Notes: generated from the sequence alone by a model not told the origin. Positions 55,007 through 63,903 are shown, counted from the stretch's first letter. The stretch is DNA of 64,000 nt from an uncultured Raoultella sp. (GCA_900759445.1 CAAEVH010000075.1:14930-78929); one strand, 5' to 3'. Program-made: numbers and translations.

Positions 55007-55841
55007 ACTCGCTCCTTTTCTGCTGCTATTAGTCTTCGGTAAACCTTACTACGTCCCTGTGAATTTCCGCCGTTACCCAATGAAAAGCACCAAATATTGG
55101 TGGCAAACCTTGCTTCACCAAATGCCCACGGAGTTTGAAATGCAGAATAACTTATTAGTAAACTGGACGCGACAGCAGCACTGTAGCTCGCGCACAAAAC
55201 AAATCTCCGGATCGAGTGTCCTTAACGACCTGTCTCAATTAATCAAAAACGGAGTTCTGCTATTTCTTAACACAATCCGTCGCCAAGAGCTGAGGCAGAT
55301 TGAGATTGGCCTTGTAGCCAAAACGACTATCTACGAGATGGGTGCGGGATCTGGCCGAGATGGAAGAATGACTCAAAGTGCTCAAGTAAGCCCCTCGTGT
55401 TAACATCTGAAAGCCAGAAGTCCGTCTACAAATATGTAGATGATGCTACCCACTGATTGACTGTGTTTACCAAACAAATTTAGGGAAGAGACAAAGTCTA
55501 TTAATTAATTTGACTGCTCCGCGTTGAGTGACACATTACGCCGTTAGCAACGCCTACTGCGGGCACAAAGCGGCCAGTCCTGTTGGCTGTCAGATCCGCT
55601 ATGAGCAAAAAGTGGAAGCTCATAATTGTTCTCACCTCCGATGGTGCAATACGTAACTTACAGCGCGATAATCTGCAACGAGCCGATCGCTTGGTTCTGC
55701 CCTTGGATTAATTCCTAATGATTGATATTCACTTTGAATTTTGAAGACATTATACCGCTTGTAATTTCATAGCATAGTTGATGACAAATGATATTCCTGG
55801 TGGTTTAATTAAGTGATTGCCAACAGTTTAAAAGAGGAATT
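55007..55841. other. Intergenic region with probable decayed sequence
   Basis: About 835 bp between divergent genes. Short frames exist on both strands but lack ribosome sites and family resemblance. The part at 55500-55700 is GC-rich in contrast to its AT-rich surroundings and may be a remnant of a lost insertion. Promoters for the flanking genes must lie here. Confidence 0.4.
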
Positions 55842-57203
55842 ATGGGCACGGAAATTTCACTTAAGGTTTCAGGTGCAACGCTAGATTGGAGTAAAAATAG
55901 CTTAGGTGTTGATCATGGTGCATTGTTCCAGTCAACCGACCACATAATGATACCTCAGCACGAACGCTATGATCTGGAAGAAACCGATGAAATTGATGAA
56001 GAAAGACGCCTTCAGTGGACCGTACTCAGGAAGCCTCTTGCAGCAGTAGCTGAACGGGTTGAGTTACTTGGTTTTTCTCTTACTGCTATTCGTGCGGAAT
56101 ATGAAAATCTTGTAAAGCATGAGGTTTATCAAAGAAACGAAATGATTGAAGCCTATCCCGATAATTGGGAACCTTTAGAAAATCTTTTTAGTTTTGATGA
56201 GTTTCTGGGCTTACTTAAGAGCTATGATCTGGGGGAGTTAAACGATAAAGATATCGACTTTGATAATTCAAAAAAAACAGAGAATGATAATTTCATTTTG
56301 AAGTTATTCCCTAACGACATTTTAAAAAGAATTCCTCTCTATGATCCTTATAACAACTTTTACTGGTCAGAAAAAACAGCGTTTTTCAGTGTCATAAACA
56401 TACTTCATCCATACTCTATGATCAAACTTTTAAGTGAAAACAAACATAATCTTAGTGAGTATGTCGAGTGGGACTATGGGGAAATAGTCGCTAACGGATG
56501 GGTTCACATTAACCAAATAAAAACTGAAATTAACCGTGAAAATTCTTTTCTCATAGCAACTGAAGGTTCCTCGGACTCACATATATTACAAAAGGCATTT
56601 AAGCTAATTAAGCCTAGCGTTTGTGAATTTTTTCGTTTCATCGATGTAACATCTGGCCATCCATTCCCCGGCACTGGGGGATTATCAAAGTTTGCTGAGG
56701 GATTAGTAAAAATTGATGTACAGAACCAAATCATTTTTGTACTCGACAATGATAGTGAAGGGGTTGAAGCTTTCAAGAAAATCATAAAGATGAAGCTTCC
56801 TCATAATATGAGTTGCATATGTCTTCCGGATCTTAAGGAGTTTGAAAGTTTCCCTACTTGTGGCCCAGACGGCCTAACCTTATCCAATATTAATGGAACT
56901 GCTGCCGCTATAGAGTGTTACTTGGATTTAACATATAGTGAATATGACTCATACATTGTTAGATGGACTAACTATAAAAAAGAGACCGGGATGTATCAAG
57001 GCGCACTTGAGTTTAAAGAGTATTACGCAAAAAGATATCTTGATACATCAGAAGTTAAGCTTATCGAAAGTAAATATGACACCTCCAAACTTGAGGCTTT
57101 GCTTAATGCGATCATTGATGCTTGTTCCAAATTATCTGGAGCAATACGTATTGAAAAAATAAAGAGTCACTATCCAAATATATGGACTGAAGAAAAAGTT
57201 TAA
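55842..57203 (+). CDS. HEPN/Toprim-associated putative defence protein
   Basis: A 453-residue protein. The start MGTEISLKVSGATLDWSKNSLGVDHG matches HEPN/Toprim-associated N-terminal domains. The C-terminal half is a Toprim domain: E in LIATEGSSDSHILQ (about 236-242) and D-x-D in IIFVLDNDSEGVEAF (about 299-307). Toprim nucleases of the OLD type act in phage defence. AGAGGAA precedes the ATG. AT-rich, last gene before the right border. Confidence 0.78.
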   Translation: MGTEISLKVSGATLDWSKNSLGVDHGALFQSTDHIMIPQHERYDLEETDEIDEERRLQWTVLRKPLAAVAERVELLGFSLTAIRAEYENLVKHEVYQRNEMIEAYPDNWEPLENLFSFDEFLGLLKSYDLGELNDKDIDFDNSKKTENDNFILKLFPNDILKRIPLYDPYNNFYWSEKTAFFSVINILHPYSMIKLLSENKHNLSEYVEWDYGEIVANGWVHINQIKTEINRENSFLIATEGSSDSHILQKAFKLIKPSVCEFFRFIDVTSGHPFPGTGGLSKFAEGLVKIDVQNQIIFVLDNDSEGVEAFKKIIKMKLPHNMSCICLPDLKEFESFPTCGPDGLTLSNINGTAAAIECYLDLTYSEYDSYIVRWTNYKKETGMYQGALEFKEYYAKRYLDTSEVKLIESKYDTSKLEALLNAIIDACSKLSGAIRIEKIKSHYPNIWTEEKV

Positions 57204-57372
57204 CTCCATTGAATTATTTTTAACAACCTGAAAATAATATTGTGTATCACGTCATTCAAATATTACAATACGGCATATTGGGTGTCCGTTTCTGGCACAG
57301 AACAGACAGCCCTTATAGATGTGACAATAGTAGCGATCACCAAATGCACGAGACCGCTCTAATCAGTTTTGA

Positions 57373-57453
57373 TTGGTGGTCATTCTGGTGGTCTTGACAG
57401 GAAGAGTTTTCAGGTTTAGCTTATTTATTAGCCAGCTACTGGCAAAGGCGATC
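57373..57453 (+). promoter_or_regulatory. Right-end arm region of the ICE
   Basis: Two TGGTGGTC copies (57374-57381, 57386-57393) lie 60-80 bp inside attR. The same octamer is found inside the left end (14501) and in the internal degenerate right end (52312). They are candidate integrase or factor binding sites. Confidence 0.4.
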
Positions 57454-57469
57454 CCAGTCAGAGGAGCCA
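57454..57469 (+). repeat. attR core of the ICE
   Basis: CCAGTCAGAGGAGCCA, identical to the last 16 bases of the tRNA-Asn gene at 14374-14389. Directly after it follows the natural tRNA-Asn downstream flank with terminator. Confidence 0.92.
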
Positions 57470-57477
57470 TATTTAAG

Positions 57478-57510
57478 AAGCCCGCTTAAGGAAACTTAAG
57501 CGGGCTTTTT
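57478..57510 (+). terminator. Original tRNA-Asn terminator, now outside attR
   Basis: Stem AAGCCCGCTTAAG / CTTAAGCGGGCTT (13 bp) with GAAA loop and TTTT. This tRNA flank was displaced 43 kb by the ICE. Bases 57454-57519 are identical to the complement of 63904-63969. Confidence 0.9.
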
Positions 57511-57534
57511 GCTTTTCTGCATTTATCCCTCACA

Positions 57535-57900
57535 TACTATTTTGTCAGCCAATCCTCAGTGTCTGAAAATGTTCGCCTTTTCCCCGGTGGTTCACGGCCT
57601 GAATTTTCTCGTCGACAAAATAGCGCCCGCTCGCCTTATCCGGTTGCCCCCCTCCTGCCAGCCTTCCCATAATGTGCAGGTCACTTCGAGGAATTCATGG
57701 GCCACCGCGTAGCGTTCGGCGTGCATCGGCATATTTTCGCGACTGAAATTGCGCGCCACATCGCGAGAAAAAAAGGTCACGACGTTCCACGCGGCGCGAC
57801 CGCGGCTGATATGATCGAGGGATGAAAAGCTACGCGCCAGATCAAACGGATCGCTGAAAGTGGTGGAGGCCGTCGCCGCCAGACCGCTCCTGACACTTTG
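57535..57900 (-). pseudogene. Frameshifted fragment of a flavin-dependent monooxygenase (NtaA/DszA type)
   Basis: On the minus strand, from about 57890 downward, the frame reads ATASTTFSDPFDLARSF, SLDHISRGRAAWNVVT, ARNFS and HAERYAVAHEFLEVTCTLWEGW, which are conserved segments of the luciferase-like NtaA/SnaA/DszA family. Near 57640 the reading switches frame to ASGRYFVDEKIQAVNHRGKGEHF, the next conserved family segment, so there is a frameshift. The sequence stops at the tRNA terminator next to attR, and no N-terminal start is seen. It is a relic, truncated at both ends. Confidence 0.8.
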
Positions 57901-58293
57901 CTTATCGCACGCTGTAACCGGAGAGATCTGAGCCCACTCAATCTCAGCCCTCCTCCGTGACTCGTCGCGCTCCGAACGACAATATGCCGGGAACGAGTCG
58001 CCTGGCGGCCCCTCGCGCTTTTTATCCCGAGCAGGGGCTATCCTCTGACCCGCGTTCGACAGACCTGTCCATTTTTCATCTCTCCCACGGATAAGCCGCA
58101 GCGTTCATCGAATAATGCCCGGGGCAAACATAAGTTTTATTTTAATAATAATCCCCGAAATATGATTTTCTTATTTACACCACAATAATAGCCCGGTGCG
58201 GCGCGAGCGCTACCATTAAGGCGTATCATTTCCGTCTGACGAGGATTATGATGATGGCTATTATCATTTCGCTATTCGGTGCTTGAGAGTTAA
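57901..58293. other. Intergenic region with a mini-ORF leader
   Basis: About 390 bp between the monooxygenase relic and the membrane protein gene. A 12-codon frame at 58248-58286 (MMMAIIISLFGA) has GAGG just upstream and ends 7 bp before the next ATG, so it could couple or attenuate translation of that gene. No other feature is recognised. Confidence 0.4.
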
Positions 58294-59226
58294 ATGGATC
58301 TTATCGGCATTATTATGTCGGCGGGAAAATCCTCCGTTGATGTCGCGCTTTATACGCTATTACCCATTATGGTCGTCATGCTGATGATCATGAAATATCT
58401 GGAAGTCCGCGGGGTACTGGACGTTATCGTCCGCTGGGTCGCGCCGCTGCTCAAACCTTTTGGCCTTGGCGGGATGAGCGCATTCGCGTTGATTCAGATT
58501 AACTTCGTCAGTTTCGCCGCACCGTTGGCGACGCTGGCCATTATGGATAAGCGTGGCGTCTCAGATCGCCAGATGGCCGCAACGCTCGCCATGGTCTTTG
58601 CCATGGGTCAGGGCAACGTCTTTTACCCTCTCACCCCTTTCGGACTGCACTGGATGGCCTCGATTTGCATTTCGATTATCGGCGGTCTGTGCGCGGGGGC
58701 GGTCACCTGGCACGTCATCGGACGCCGTCTGTCAGTGATAGAGAATGCCCGGGCGGAGGTGTTACCCAACGCCGAACAAAACAGCCAGGGCGTGATTGCG
58801 GTCATTAACAATGCGGGATCGGATGCCATTCGTCTTGCGCTCGGCGCGGTGCCGATGCTGATCCTGTCATTAACCATCGTCGGGGTGATGCAGGCGGCCG
58901 GCATCATCGACATGCTCCAGCATCTGCTGATGCCGCTGCTACAGTGGCTGCATATTCCAGTCAATTTTGTCCTTCCTGCGCTGGTCAAATGTATCGCAGG
59001 CGGTACGGCCTATTTTGGCGTGGTCTCTGAACTGGTGCAGCAAGGCAAAGTCACCATCAGCCAACTCAACGCCTCCGCCGGACTCTTCATCCAGACCTTC
59101 GATCTGCCCGGCATTGGTATATTCCTTGGCGTGAGCTCGCGCTTTGTTCGGCTGTTTCGCTTTGCCGCCCCTGGCGCTATCATCGGTATTCTTATTCGGA
59201 CCATTATGCACGTGACGATATTCTGA
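58294..59226 (+). CDS. Nucleoside-recognition (Gate) domain membrane protein
   Basis: A 310-residue integral membrane protein with about eight helices in two repeated halves. The segments VDVALYTLLPIMVVMLMIMKYLEVRGVLDVIVRWVAPLLKPFGLGG and the later ALGAVPMLILSLTIVGVMQAAGIIDMLQHLLMPLLQWL match the Gate/nucleoside-recognition fold of SpmA/SpmB, YjiG/YjiH and CNT-type transporters. The substrate is unknown. It follows the displaced tRNA flank and a mini-ORF. Confidence 0.82.
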   Translation: MDLIGIIMSAGKSSVDVALYTLLPIMVVMLMIMKYLEVRGVLDVIVRWVAPLLKPFGLGGMSAFALIQINFVSFAAPLATLAIMDKRGVSDRQMAATLAMVFAMGQGNVFYPLTPFGLHWMASICISIIGGLCAGAVTWHVIGRRLSVIENARAEVLPNAEQNSQGVIAVINNAGSDAIRLALGAVPMLILSLTIVGVMQAAGIIDMLQHLLMPLLQWLHIPVNFVLPALVKCIAGGTAYFGVVSELVQQGKVTISQLNASAGLFIQTFDLPGIGIFLGVSSRFVRLFRFAAPGAIIGILIRTIMHVTIF

Positions 59227-59331
59227 ATCTTTTCAGATTAAACGCATCCTAAACCATTAGGCTATTCTTATTGTAAGAAAAAAGGTAACGGGCAATTATC
59301 GCCTGAAATAACGCTGAACAGGGAATGTCTT

Positions 59332-59583
59332 ATGGAGTGGTGGGTAAAAAAAGTACAATCATCTAAGCAAACGCAAGATTATTGCGCAGTATTACAAAGC
59401 GCACATTTAATGGTTATTGCCGAAATCACCACCCGGCAATGCGCTTTACAGTGCGGAGATAAACTCACGCCGCTGGCAAATGCCCTGTATTGCCTCAATG
59501 ACAATCCTGCGCTGACATTAAAAGTGATAAAAGCCACGCACTTCAGCAGCGAACGCTGGGCGGAAATCGCCAAATCTGATTAA
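59332..59583 (+). CDS. Small protein of unknown function
   Basis: An 83-residue soluble protein with a GGGAA-type ribosome site. No signal peptide or transmembrane segment. Contains three cysteines (DYCAVL, RQCALQCGD, LYCLND). I recognise no family. It lies between the membrane protein and amn on the same strand. Confidence 0.65.
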   Translation: MEWWVKKVQSSKQTQDYCAVLQSAHLMVIAEITTRQCALQCGDKLTPLANALYCLNDNPALTLKVIKATHFSSERWAEIAKSD

Positions 59584-59720
59584 TAAATCAGCGACCGGCC
59601 CTTCAGCAACAATATTTAATTCAATCACTTTCACCGCCGAGCGACTGAAATTCCCCTTCGCTCTTTTCCGTCTGTGACATACTATCAAGCATGTCAGCAG
59701 ACCTGAAAAAAGGAGCAAAG

Positions 59721-61175
59721 ATGAACCACAAGGCCGCCAGTCTGACCCCGGAACAAGCACTGAATCAGCTTGAACTGCAGTATGAGCGTTCGGTCAATGC
59801 ATTACGTAAAGCCATCGGCGAATATATCAACCACAGCATTCTCCCGGATGACGACGCGCGTGCTAACGGCTTGTTTGTCTATCCGCAGCTGTCCGTTTCA
59901 TGGGACGGCGCTGACCATAAAGCGCTAAAAACCCGGGCCTGGGGCCGCTTCACCCATGCCGGTTGCTACACCACCACCATTACCAATCCTAAGCTGTTTC
60001 GCGCCTACCTGCTGGAGCAGCTCACGTCGTTGTATCAGGATTACGGTGCGCATATCAGCGTCGGGTTATCGCAGCATGAAATTCCTTATCCGTATGTCAT
60101 CGACGGCTCTGCCTTAACGCTCGATCGCTCGATGAGCGCGGGGCTGACCCGCCATTTCCCGACCACCGAACTATCGCAAATTGGCGATGAAACCGCCGAC
60201 GGGCTGTTCCATCCCACCGAACACCACCCGCTTTCCCATTTTGACGCCCGCCGCGTCGATTTCTCACTCGCGCGCCTGCGGCACTATACCGGGACACCGG
60301 TCGATCATTTTCAGCCGTACGTTCTGTTTACCAACTATACCCGTTACGTTGATGAGTTCGTGAGCTGGGGGTGTAGCCAGATTCTCGATCCTGACAGCCC
60401 CTATATCGCGCTCTCTTGCGCCGGTGGGATCTGGATAACAGCCGATACGGAGGCGCCAGAGCAGGCCATTTCCGATCTGGCGTGGAAAAAGCATCAGATG
60501 CCCGCCTGGCATCTGATCACCAAAGATGGCCAGGGTATTACGCTAATTAATATTGGCGTCGGCCCGGCGAACGCCAAGAACATCTGCGATCATCTGGCGG
60601 TGCTGCGCCCTGACGTCTGGCTGATGATTGGCCACTGCGGCGGTCTGCGTGAAAGCCAGACCATCGGCGACTATGTGCTGGCCCACGCCTACCTGCGTGA
60701 TGACCACGTTCTGGATGCGGTACTGCCGCCGGATATCCCGATTCCCAGCATTGCCGAAGTACAGCGCGCGCTGTACGACGCCACCAAGCAAATCAGCGGC
60801 ATGCCTGGTGAAGAGGTTAAACAGCGGCTGCGTACCGGCACGGTGGTCACCACGGATGACCGCAACTGGGAGCTGCGCTATTCCGCCTCAGCGCTACGCT
60901 TCAACCTCAGCCGCGCCGTGGCCATCGACATGGAGAGCGCCACTATTGCCGCCCAGGGCTACCGCTTCCGCGTCCCGTACGGCACGCTGCTCTGCGTCTC
61001 CGATAAACCGCTGCACGGCGAAATTAAGCTGCCGGGCCAGGCCAACCGCTTTTATGAAGGGGCGATCTCCGAGCATCTGCAGATAGGCATTAAAGCTATT
61101 GATCTGCTGCGTGCGGAGGGTGACCACATGCATTCGCGCAAACTGCGTACCTTCAACGAGCCGCCGTTCCGCTAA
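59721..61175 (+). CDS. amn: AMP nucleosidase
   Basis: A 484-residue enzyme that splits AMP into adenine and ribose 5-phosphate. The sequence is very close to E. coli Amn through IPYPYVIDGS, DRSMSAGLTR, HFDARRVDFSLARLRHYTGTPV, YTRYVDEFV and the phosphorylase-type core WLMIGHCGGLRESQ, VAIDMESATIAAQGY and the final SRKLRTFNEPPFR. ATG 59721 follows AAGGAG and gives the 484 residues of E. coli Amn; a frame ten codons longer has no site. Confidence 0.97.
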   Translation: MNHKAASLTPEQALNQLELQYERSVNALRKAIGEYINHSILPDDDARANGLFVYPQLSVSWDGADHKALKTRAWGRFTHAGCYTTTITNPKLFRAYLLEQLTSLYQDYGAHISVGLSQHEIPYPYVIDGSALTLDRSMSAGLTRHFPTTELSQIGDETADGLFHPTEHHPLSHFDARRVDFSLARLRHYTGTPVDHFQPYVLFTNYTRYVDEFVSWGCSQILDPDSPYIALSCAGGIWITADTEAPEQAISDLAWKKHQMPAWHLITKDGQGITLINIGVGPANAKNICDHLAVLRPDVWLMIGHCGGLRESQTIGDYVLAHAYLRDDHVLDAVLPPDIPIPSIAEVQRALYDATKQISGMPGEEVKQRLRTGTVVTTDDRNWELRYSASALRFNLSRAVAIDMESATIAAQGYRFRVPYGTLLCVSDKPLHGEIKLPGQANRFYEGAISEHLQIGIKAIDLLRAEGDHMHSRKLRTFNEPPFR

Positions 61176-61250
61176 CCTTCTCCTCTCTTTTCCCGACGCG
61201 ACGACGGACAAAGAGAAAGCGACAAACCGATCTCACGACCGACCACCGTC

Positions 61251-61275
61251 AGCCCGCCCACAGGCGGGCTTTCCC
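61251..61275 (+). terminator. Terminator after amn
   Basis: Stem AGCCCGCC / GGCGGGCT with a 4 nt loop, followed by TTCCCC, 76 bp after the amn stop. The U tract is short, so termination may be partial. Confidence 0.6.
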
Positions 61276-61375
61276 CTCAGCACCGGACTTCAGCCACGGT
61301 ATAACTCATTGCCTTCCGTTATAACGCCTGCGCGCCAAAGCGCGATAACATCGTTTCTTTGTATTAGGAGTGGAT

Positions 61376-62167
61376 ATGCGACCACTTGCGCTGGCATCAC
61401 AGGGACTCTTCTCCTCGGTAAAATATGTTCTGACCGATATGGATGAAACGCTCACCTTTAACGGACGGCTTTCCGCCGCCACCTATGGGGCATTAGAGCG
61501 GCTGCAATCTGCCGGTATTCGGGTTATCCCCGTCACCGGCGCCCCGGCAGGATGGTGCGATCAGATGGTCAGAATGTGGCCTGTCGATGGCGTCATCGGT
61601 GAGAATGGCGGCTTTTTCTTTCAGCGTGCCGCCGATGGCCACGGGATAAACCGCCATTTTTGGCATGCGGACAAGAAGGCCGACGTGCAGAAAACACTCA
61701 CCGCGATTGCGCGGAAAATCGCCGGACAATACCAATGGGCAACCCTTGCGGCAGACCAGCCTTTCCGCCTCTCCAGCCTGGCCTTTAACCTGCCCGCGCA
61801 TAGCGCGCACATTGACACGCTGCGTGAGTCGTTGCACGAGGCCGGGTTAAAGACCACGGTGAATAACTTATGGGTGCTGGCCTGGTCCGGGGAATACGAT
61901 AAGTTAATCATGAGCCGTCACGTCCTCAGGACCTTTTACCATCTGGATGAACGGGCCGGACAGGAGAGCGTCTTTTATAGCGGAGACTCTGAAAATGACG
62001 CCCCGATGTTTGCCGGATTCAGGCATACCCTTGGTATGAGTACCCTGCGACATCACCTGGCGGCCATCCCGACGCTGCCTGCGTGGATAAGCGTGGGTCC
62101 CGGTGGAGACGGTTTCATCGAAGGGGTGGATAAAATACTGGAGCACAAAAAAGCACAGGCGTCGTGA
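61376..62167 (+). CDS. HAD-superfamily (Cof/IIB-type) phosphatase
   Basis: A 263-residue phosphatase-like protein. HAD motif I DMDETLTF (nucleophile D in VLTDMDETL), motif II PVTGAPAG, motif III K in EYDKLIMS, and motif IV GDSENDAPMF. Cap domain of type IIB. Substrate unknown; relatives act on sugar phosphates or phosphoglycerate derivatives. ATG 61376 has TAGGAG 5 nt upstream; the GTG two codons earlier is too close. Confidence 0.9.
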   Translation: MRPLALASQGLFSSVKYVLTDMDETLTFNGRLSAATYGALERLQSAGIRVIPVTGAPAGWCDQMVRMWPVDGVIGENGGFFFQRAADGHGINRHFWHADKKADVQKTLTAIARKIAGQYQWATLAADQPFRLSSLAFNLPAHSAHIDTLRESLHEAGLKTTVNNLWVLAWSGEYDKLIMSRHVLRTFYHLDERAGQESVFYSGDSENDAPMFAGFRHTLGMSTLRHHLAAIPTLPAWISVGPGGDGFIEGVDKILEHKKAQAS

Positions 62168-62236
62168 CTTAATGCAGAGGTGTCATCCGCCAGCAGGCAA
62201 GAAGAACGCTTAGCTTCCCGCTGGGCGGAAATCGTT

Positions 62237-62692
62237 TTACTCCGGCTGGTCACTTTGGGGGCAGGTGTCGACACTCTCTTCTAGCCGCCCAGGATCCAGC
62301 AGTTGCCCTGTCAGCCGCTGCATATTCTCCTCACATGAGATCCCATCGGGCCGCTCGGCGATGCTGGCGATCAGATTCAGCAGTTCTGCCTTACTTTGCG
62401 CAAGCTGCTTTTGCATCAGATCAATCTCCGCTATACGTCCCTGTAGCGACTGTATCAGCGCCTCGTGATCCCACCGTTTCTGCCGTTGCGGTAAAAAGCG
62501 GCGAATTTGCTCCAGAGAAAACCCCGCACGCTGCGCACGATCGATAATCTTCAGCAGATCGGCCACATCGGCAGAATAATTTCGGTAGCCATTTCCCTGG
62601 CGCGGAGGTGGCGTAATCAGCCCTTCGCTTTCGTAAAAGCGAATCCGCGAGGGGGTTATCCCCGTCACTTTTGCCAGCTCACCGATTCTCAT
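62237..62692 (-). CDS. MerR-family regulator
   Basis: A 151-residue MerR protein: MRIGELAKVTGITPSRIRFYESEGLI HTH, the GYRNYSADVADLLKIIDRAQRAGFSLEQIRRFLP winged segment and a long dimerisation coiled coil (about 80-120). Two cysteines near the C-terminus (C125, C144 region) do not form a clear metal- or SoxR-type cluster. It is divergent from the NAD(P)-binding gene and has a canonical 19 bp-spacer promoter between them. Confidence 0.9.
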   Translation of the reverse strand: MRIGELAKVTGITPSRIRFYESEGLITPPPRQGNGYRNYSADVADLLKIIDRAQRAGFSLEQIRRFLPQRQKRWDHEALIQSLQGRIAEIDLMQKQLAQSKAELLNLIASIAERPDGISCEENMQRLTGQLLDPGRLEESVDTCPQSDQPE

Positions 62693-62704
62693 ACCTTCCC
62701 CCTC

Positions 62705-62735
62705 TTGACCTTAAAGTTAACTTTAAACTTATACT
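62705..62735 (+). promoter_or_regulatory. MerR-type promoter with 19 bp spacer
   Basis: TTGACC (-35) and TATACT (-10) are separated by 19 bp instead of 17. The spacer contains a perfect 16 bp palindrome, TTAAAGTTAACTTTAA (62711-62726). This is the signature of promoters activated by MerR proteins, which twist the long spacer. It drives transcription rightward to the gene at 62868. Confidence 0.9.
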
Positions 62736-62867
62736 CGTTAAATGGTCAACAGAGGCATGCTGCCGAATCTGTATGTGGACCGGGTTCAGGATCAGATAAT
62801 GCCTTTGATGGCTGACTGAACCGGCGCGACATACCGTACAGCATGCCAATTGAAATGAGGAACTGAT

Positions 62868-63815
62868 ATGCAAACCATTCTGGGAGCCAGCGGCCAGATT
62901 GCCCAGGAACTTGCCCGTGAGTTGAAACGCTCATATACCGATGACCTGCGACTGGTCAGCCGCAGTCCCCGAAAGGTAAACGCCAGCGATGTTACCGTCG
63001 CGGCAAATCTACTTGATGCGGAACAAACGCGAGAAGCGGTCAAGGGCAGCAGTATTGTCTATTTTGCCGCGGGGCTACCGACGAACTCGGCCCTTTGGGA
63101 GCAACAGTTCCCAACAATGCTGAAGAATGCGCTCGATGCAACTCGCGCGGCGGGCGCCAGGTTTGTCTATTTTGACAATACCTATATGTACCCACAGAAC
63201 GGCGATCCGCAGACGGAAGAAACGCGCTTCGCCCCCCGAGGGCGGAAAGGAAAAGTGCGTGCGCAGATGACAAGCAGGGTGCTGGAGGAGATGGAACGCG
63301 GAGCCATTCCGGTCGTTATCGGGCGCGCGCCAGAGTTTTATGGACCGGGAAAGACGCAGAGTTTTACCAACGCCCTGATCATCGACAGACTGAAAACAGG
63401 CGAACGGCCACGCGTACCGGTACGTGACGATAAGCTGCGTACGCTCATCTGGACACCTGACGCCAGCCGCGCCCTCGCACTCCTCGGCAACACGCCGGAC
63501 GCTTACGGTCAAAGCTGGCACCTGCCGTGCGACGACGATCGCCTCACTTATCGCCAGTTTGTCACCCTGGCTGGTGAGATTTTCGGCAGAGAGGCGGAGT
63601 ATTCCGTTCTCAAAAAGCAGATCCTGATCGCCGCGGGACTTTTCGTGCAGAGGGTCCGCGAGCTGCGGGAACTGCTGCCGCGCTATGAGTATGACAATCT
63701 GTTCGAGTCGGCAAAATTTAAGCATCGCTTCCCGGATTTCACCGTCACAACGTACCGCGAGGGTCTGGAACAGATCTGCCGGGAATGGCGCAGCCAACGG
63801 ACGAAAGCCCGATAG
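62868..63815 (+). CDS. NAD(P)-binding epimerase/dehydratase-like protein
   Basis: A 315-residue atypical SDR: nucleotide-binding start LGASGQIAQELAREL (G-x-x-G-x-x-x type), later RFVYFDNTYMYP and VIGRAPEFYGPG, which hold the Y-x(3)-K-like position (weak), and a C-terminal helical domain. Resembles NAD-dependent epimerase/dehydratase family members of unknown substrate. Regulated, very probably, by the divergent MerR through the 19 bp spacer promoter. GAGG lies upstream of the ATG. Confidence 0.85.
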   Translation: MQTILGASGQIAQELARELKRSYTDDLRLVSRSPRKVNASDVTVAANLLDAEQTREAVKGSSIVYFAAGLPTNSALWEQQFPTMLKNALDATRAAGARFVYFDNTYMYPQNGDPQTEETRFAPRGRKGKVRAQMTSRVLEEMERGAIPVVIGRAPEFYGPGKTQSFTNALIIDRLKTGERPRVPVRDDKLRTLIWTPDASRALALLGNTPDAYGQSWHLPCDDDRLTYRQFVTLAGEIFGREAEYSVLKKQILIAAGLFVQRVRELRELLPRYEYDNLFESAKFKHRFPDFTVTTYREGLEQICREWRSQRTKAR

Positions 63816-63903
63816 CTGCCTGCACCCGGGTTACAGCCTCTGGGGCCTGCCGTCGCGTGGGTATGGGCGACGCGGGATTCTGGTTGGCTATCTGGGACAG
63901 CGT

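Larger units (their letters stand above)
14374..57469. mobile_element. ICEKp/HPI-type integrative conjugative element in tRNA-Asn
   Basis: A 43.1 kb element bounded by a 16 bp direct repeat, CCAGTCAGAGGAGCCA. It carries a P4-type integrase next to the tRNA, AlpA/DUF2857/DksA-type regulators, a complete VirB type IV secretion operon, MobB and MobC with a structured candidate oriT, and ArdC. This backbone and site are those of ICEKp-like elements. Cargo differs from classical ICEKp: no ybt genes, but a cyo plus efflux module on the left and a defence island on the right. The tRNA terminator flank (66 bp shared with the tRNA-Asn at the window end) now lies just outside the right repeat, confirming the direction of insertion. 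Confidence 0.9.

Noticed and set aside
55059..55403. 114-codon plus-strand ORF between the REase-like and HEPN/Toprim genes
   Set aside because: No ribosome site, no domain and erratic composition; treated as non-coding.
14374..57469. Yersiniabactin or other ybt-type cargo expected in ICEKp-like elements
   Set aside because: I looked for irp/ybt-like large synthetase genes; none is present in the element.
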